50,986 nucleotides of DNA, taken from assembly GCA_002391675.1 (NCBI GenBank), contig DGFM01000007.1, forward strand, positions 26,018-77,003. The letters run 5' to 3'. The stretch's first letter is position 1. Each line of letters opens with the position of its first letter. The position numbers were made by a program, and so were the translations under genes. A model generated the notes under the pieces. The model saw nothing but the letters and a program-made list of their open reading frames with translations. It ran no database searches and had not been told where the DNA came from. Below are positions 50,485 to 50,986 of the stretch, one piece after another. The stretch comes from Cloacimonetes bacterium UBA3900 (lineage in GTDB: Bacteria > Cloacimonadota > Cloacimonadia > Cloacimonadales > Cloacimonadaceae).

Positions 50485-50527
50485 GGGGCCGGCCGAACTT
50501 ATCTCTCTCTCCTTTATGGCTGGCCCC
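50485..50527. other. Intergenic hairpin
   Basis: GGGGCCGGCC (50485-50494) pairs with GGCTGGCCCC (50518-50527), 10 bp with one G-U, around a 23-nt pyrimidine-rich loop. Together with the preceding stem it fills most of the 395-bp gap between the lipoprotein and carboxyltransferase genes. Confidence 0.5.
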
Positions 50528-50634
50528 TGCCGCTTCCCACGCTATCTGCCTTTTTCCTGGCCATCTGCAAGGCGTCTTGAAGCTCATTCCCGTCCCTTTT
50601 GATGCGGGTTGGCACGCATATTCCCACTTTTTTC

Positions 50635-50662
50635 TTGACTAATTTCAGCATTGAAGGATAAT
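50635..50662 (+). promoter_or_regulatory. Promoter of the carboxyltransferase gene
   Basis: TTGACT (50635-50640) and GATAAT (50657-50662) are 16 bp apart, about 80 bp before the start codon. Confidence 0.6.
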
Positions 50663-50741
50663 GGCTTACCTCGCTATTTTCTTGATAAGATAGAGAGCAG
50701 ACACGAAATCAATAAATAAGAACATACAAGAGGAATAGCTT

Positions 50742-50986
50742 ATGCTTTCGACCAAAGATGCAATAGCAGACCTGCTTCAGAAGGAAGCGAAGGTTCGCCA
50801 GATGGGTGGCGAAAAAGCTGTTGAAAAGCAGAAAGCAGGAGGCAAGCTCACCGCCAGGGAGCGTCTTGACCTGCTTTTTGATCCCGGAACATTTAGAGAG
50901 CTGGATATGTTTGTTCAGCACAGATGCGACAACTTTGGCATGGAAAAGATCGAAATTCCCTCCGACGGCGTGGTCACCGGCCACGG
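50742..50986 (+). CDS. Acyl-CoA carboxylase/decarboxylase carboxyltransferase subunit (partial, 5' end)
   Basis: The first 81 codons are visible and the gene runs off the window. The translation starts MLSTKDAIADLLQKEAKVRQ and continues GGEKAVEKQKAGGKLTARER, LDLLFDPGTFRELDMFV and DGVVTGHG. These are the N-terminal hallmarks of propionyl-CoA carboxylase beta or methylmalonyl-CoA decarboxylase alpha (MmdA) subunits, biotin-dependent enzymes of propionate metabolism. Which one cannot be told from this part. AAGAGGA ribosome site at about 50728-50734. In a fermenter of amino acids a sodium-pumping decarboxylase would fit, but that is inference. Confidence 0.88.
   Translation, partial: MLSTKDAIADLLQKEAKVRQMGGEKAVEKQKAGGKLTARERLDLLFDPGTFRELDMFVQHRCDNFGMEKIEIPSDGVVTGH

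Noticed and set aside
1..50986. tRNA, rRNA or tmRNA genes
   Set aside because: Intergenic regions were read for cloverleaf and conserved rRNA motifs and none was seen; a covariance search could not be run.

Overview
The window looks like a chromosomal segment of a Gram-negative anaerobe of the Candidatus Cloacimonadota type. This is inferred, not proven. The grounds are (i) several secreted proteins ending in a FlgD-like, NPFNP-headed C-terminal sorting tail, (ii) lipid A/heptose genes and outer-membrane proteins, (iii) a long overlapping housekeeping operon mixing GTPase, lipid, purine, folate, heptose and NAD genes, and (iv) intergenic regions packed with short hairpin repeats. Coding DNA is moderately GC-rich apart from one AT-richer cassette near 48.5-49.6 kb.

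Layout. 1-4.1 kb: a repeat block, then divergent genes for a secreted M28 aminopeptidase (minus) and a PDZ/beta-barrel-like protein (plus). 4.1-6.9 kb: repeat-rich DNA around a REP-associated tyrosine transposase (RAYT), plus the first copy of a 290-bp structured repeat. 7.0-22.4 kb: one plus-strand run of 18 tightly spaced or overlapping genes: der, plsY, purF, two heptose genes, rseC-like, folB, folK, a glmU-like gene, HIT, LytR_C, rsfS, argS, rimI, nadB, tmk, a C-terminal processing protease and a small secreted modular protein. 22.5-34.4 kb: two giant modular secreted proteins (1461 and 2298 aa) built from the same domains as that small protein. 34.4-38.4 kb: repeats, a minus-strand secreted beta-rich protein, and the second copy of the 290-bp repeat. 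38.4-44.4 kb: minus-strand folC, a pilin-like protein, a lytic transglycosylase, a rubrerythrin-like protein, two DUF3078-like paralogues with a 43-codon internally deleted third copy, and an MscS channel. 44.6-50.99 kb: plus-strand acetyltransferase, DUF2156 protein, nitroreductase, groEL under a CIRCE element, an AT-rich Clp-fold protease cassette between two identical terminators, a lipoprotein, and the start of a biotin-dependent carboxyltransferase gene cut by the window edge.

The most interesting non-coding content is about 5 kb of mosaic intergenic repeats. Eleven intact copies of a GTAG-headed imperfect hairpin surround the RAYT gene and recur 20-35 kb away, which fits a RAYT/REP (REPtron) system. 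They are mixed with triloop hairpins, 10-bp-period CCGTG/TTCGTG repeats and TTGTTAGTTG repeats. Separately, a 290-bp element occurs twice in ungapped alignment, with a compensatory base-pair change in a terminal hairpin and a long-range closing stem. It is the best candidate here for an undescribed structured RNA or non-autonomous element. All functional assignments come from reading motifs; no database search was run.
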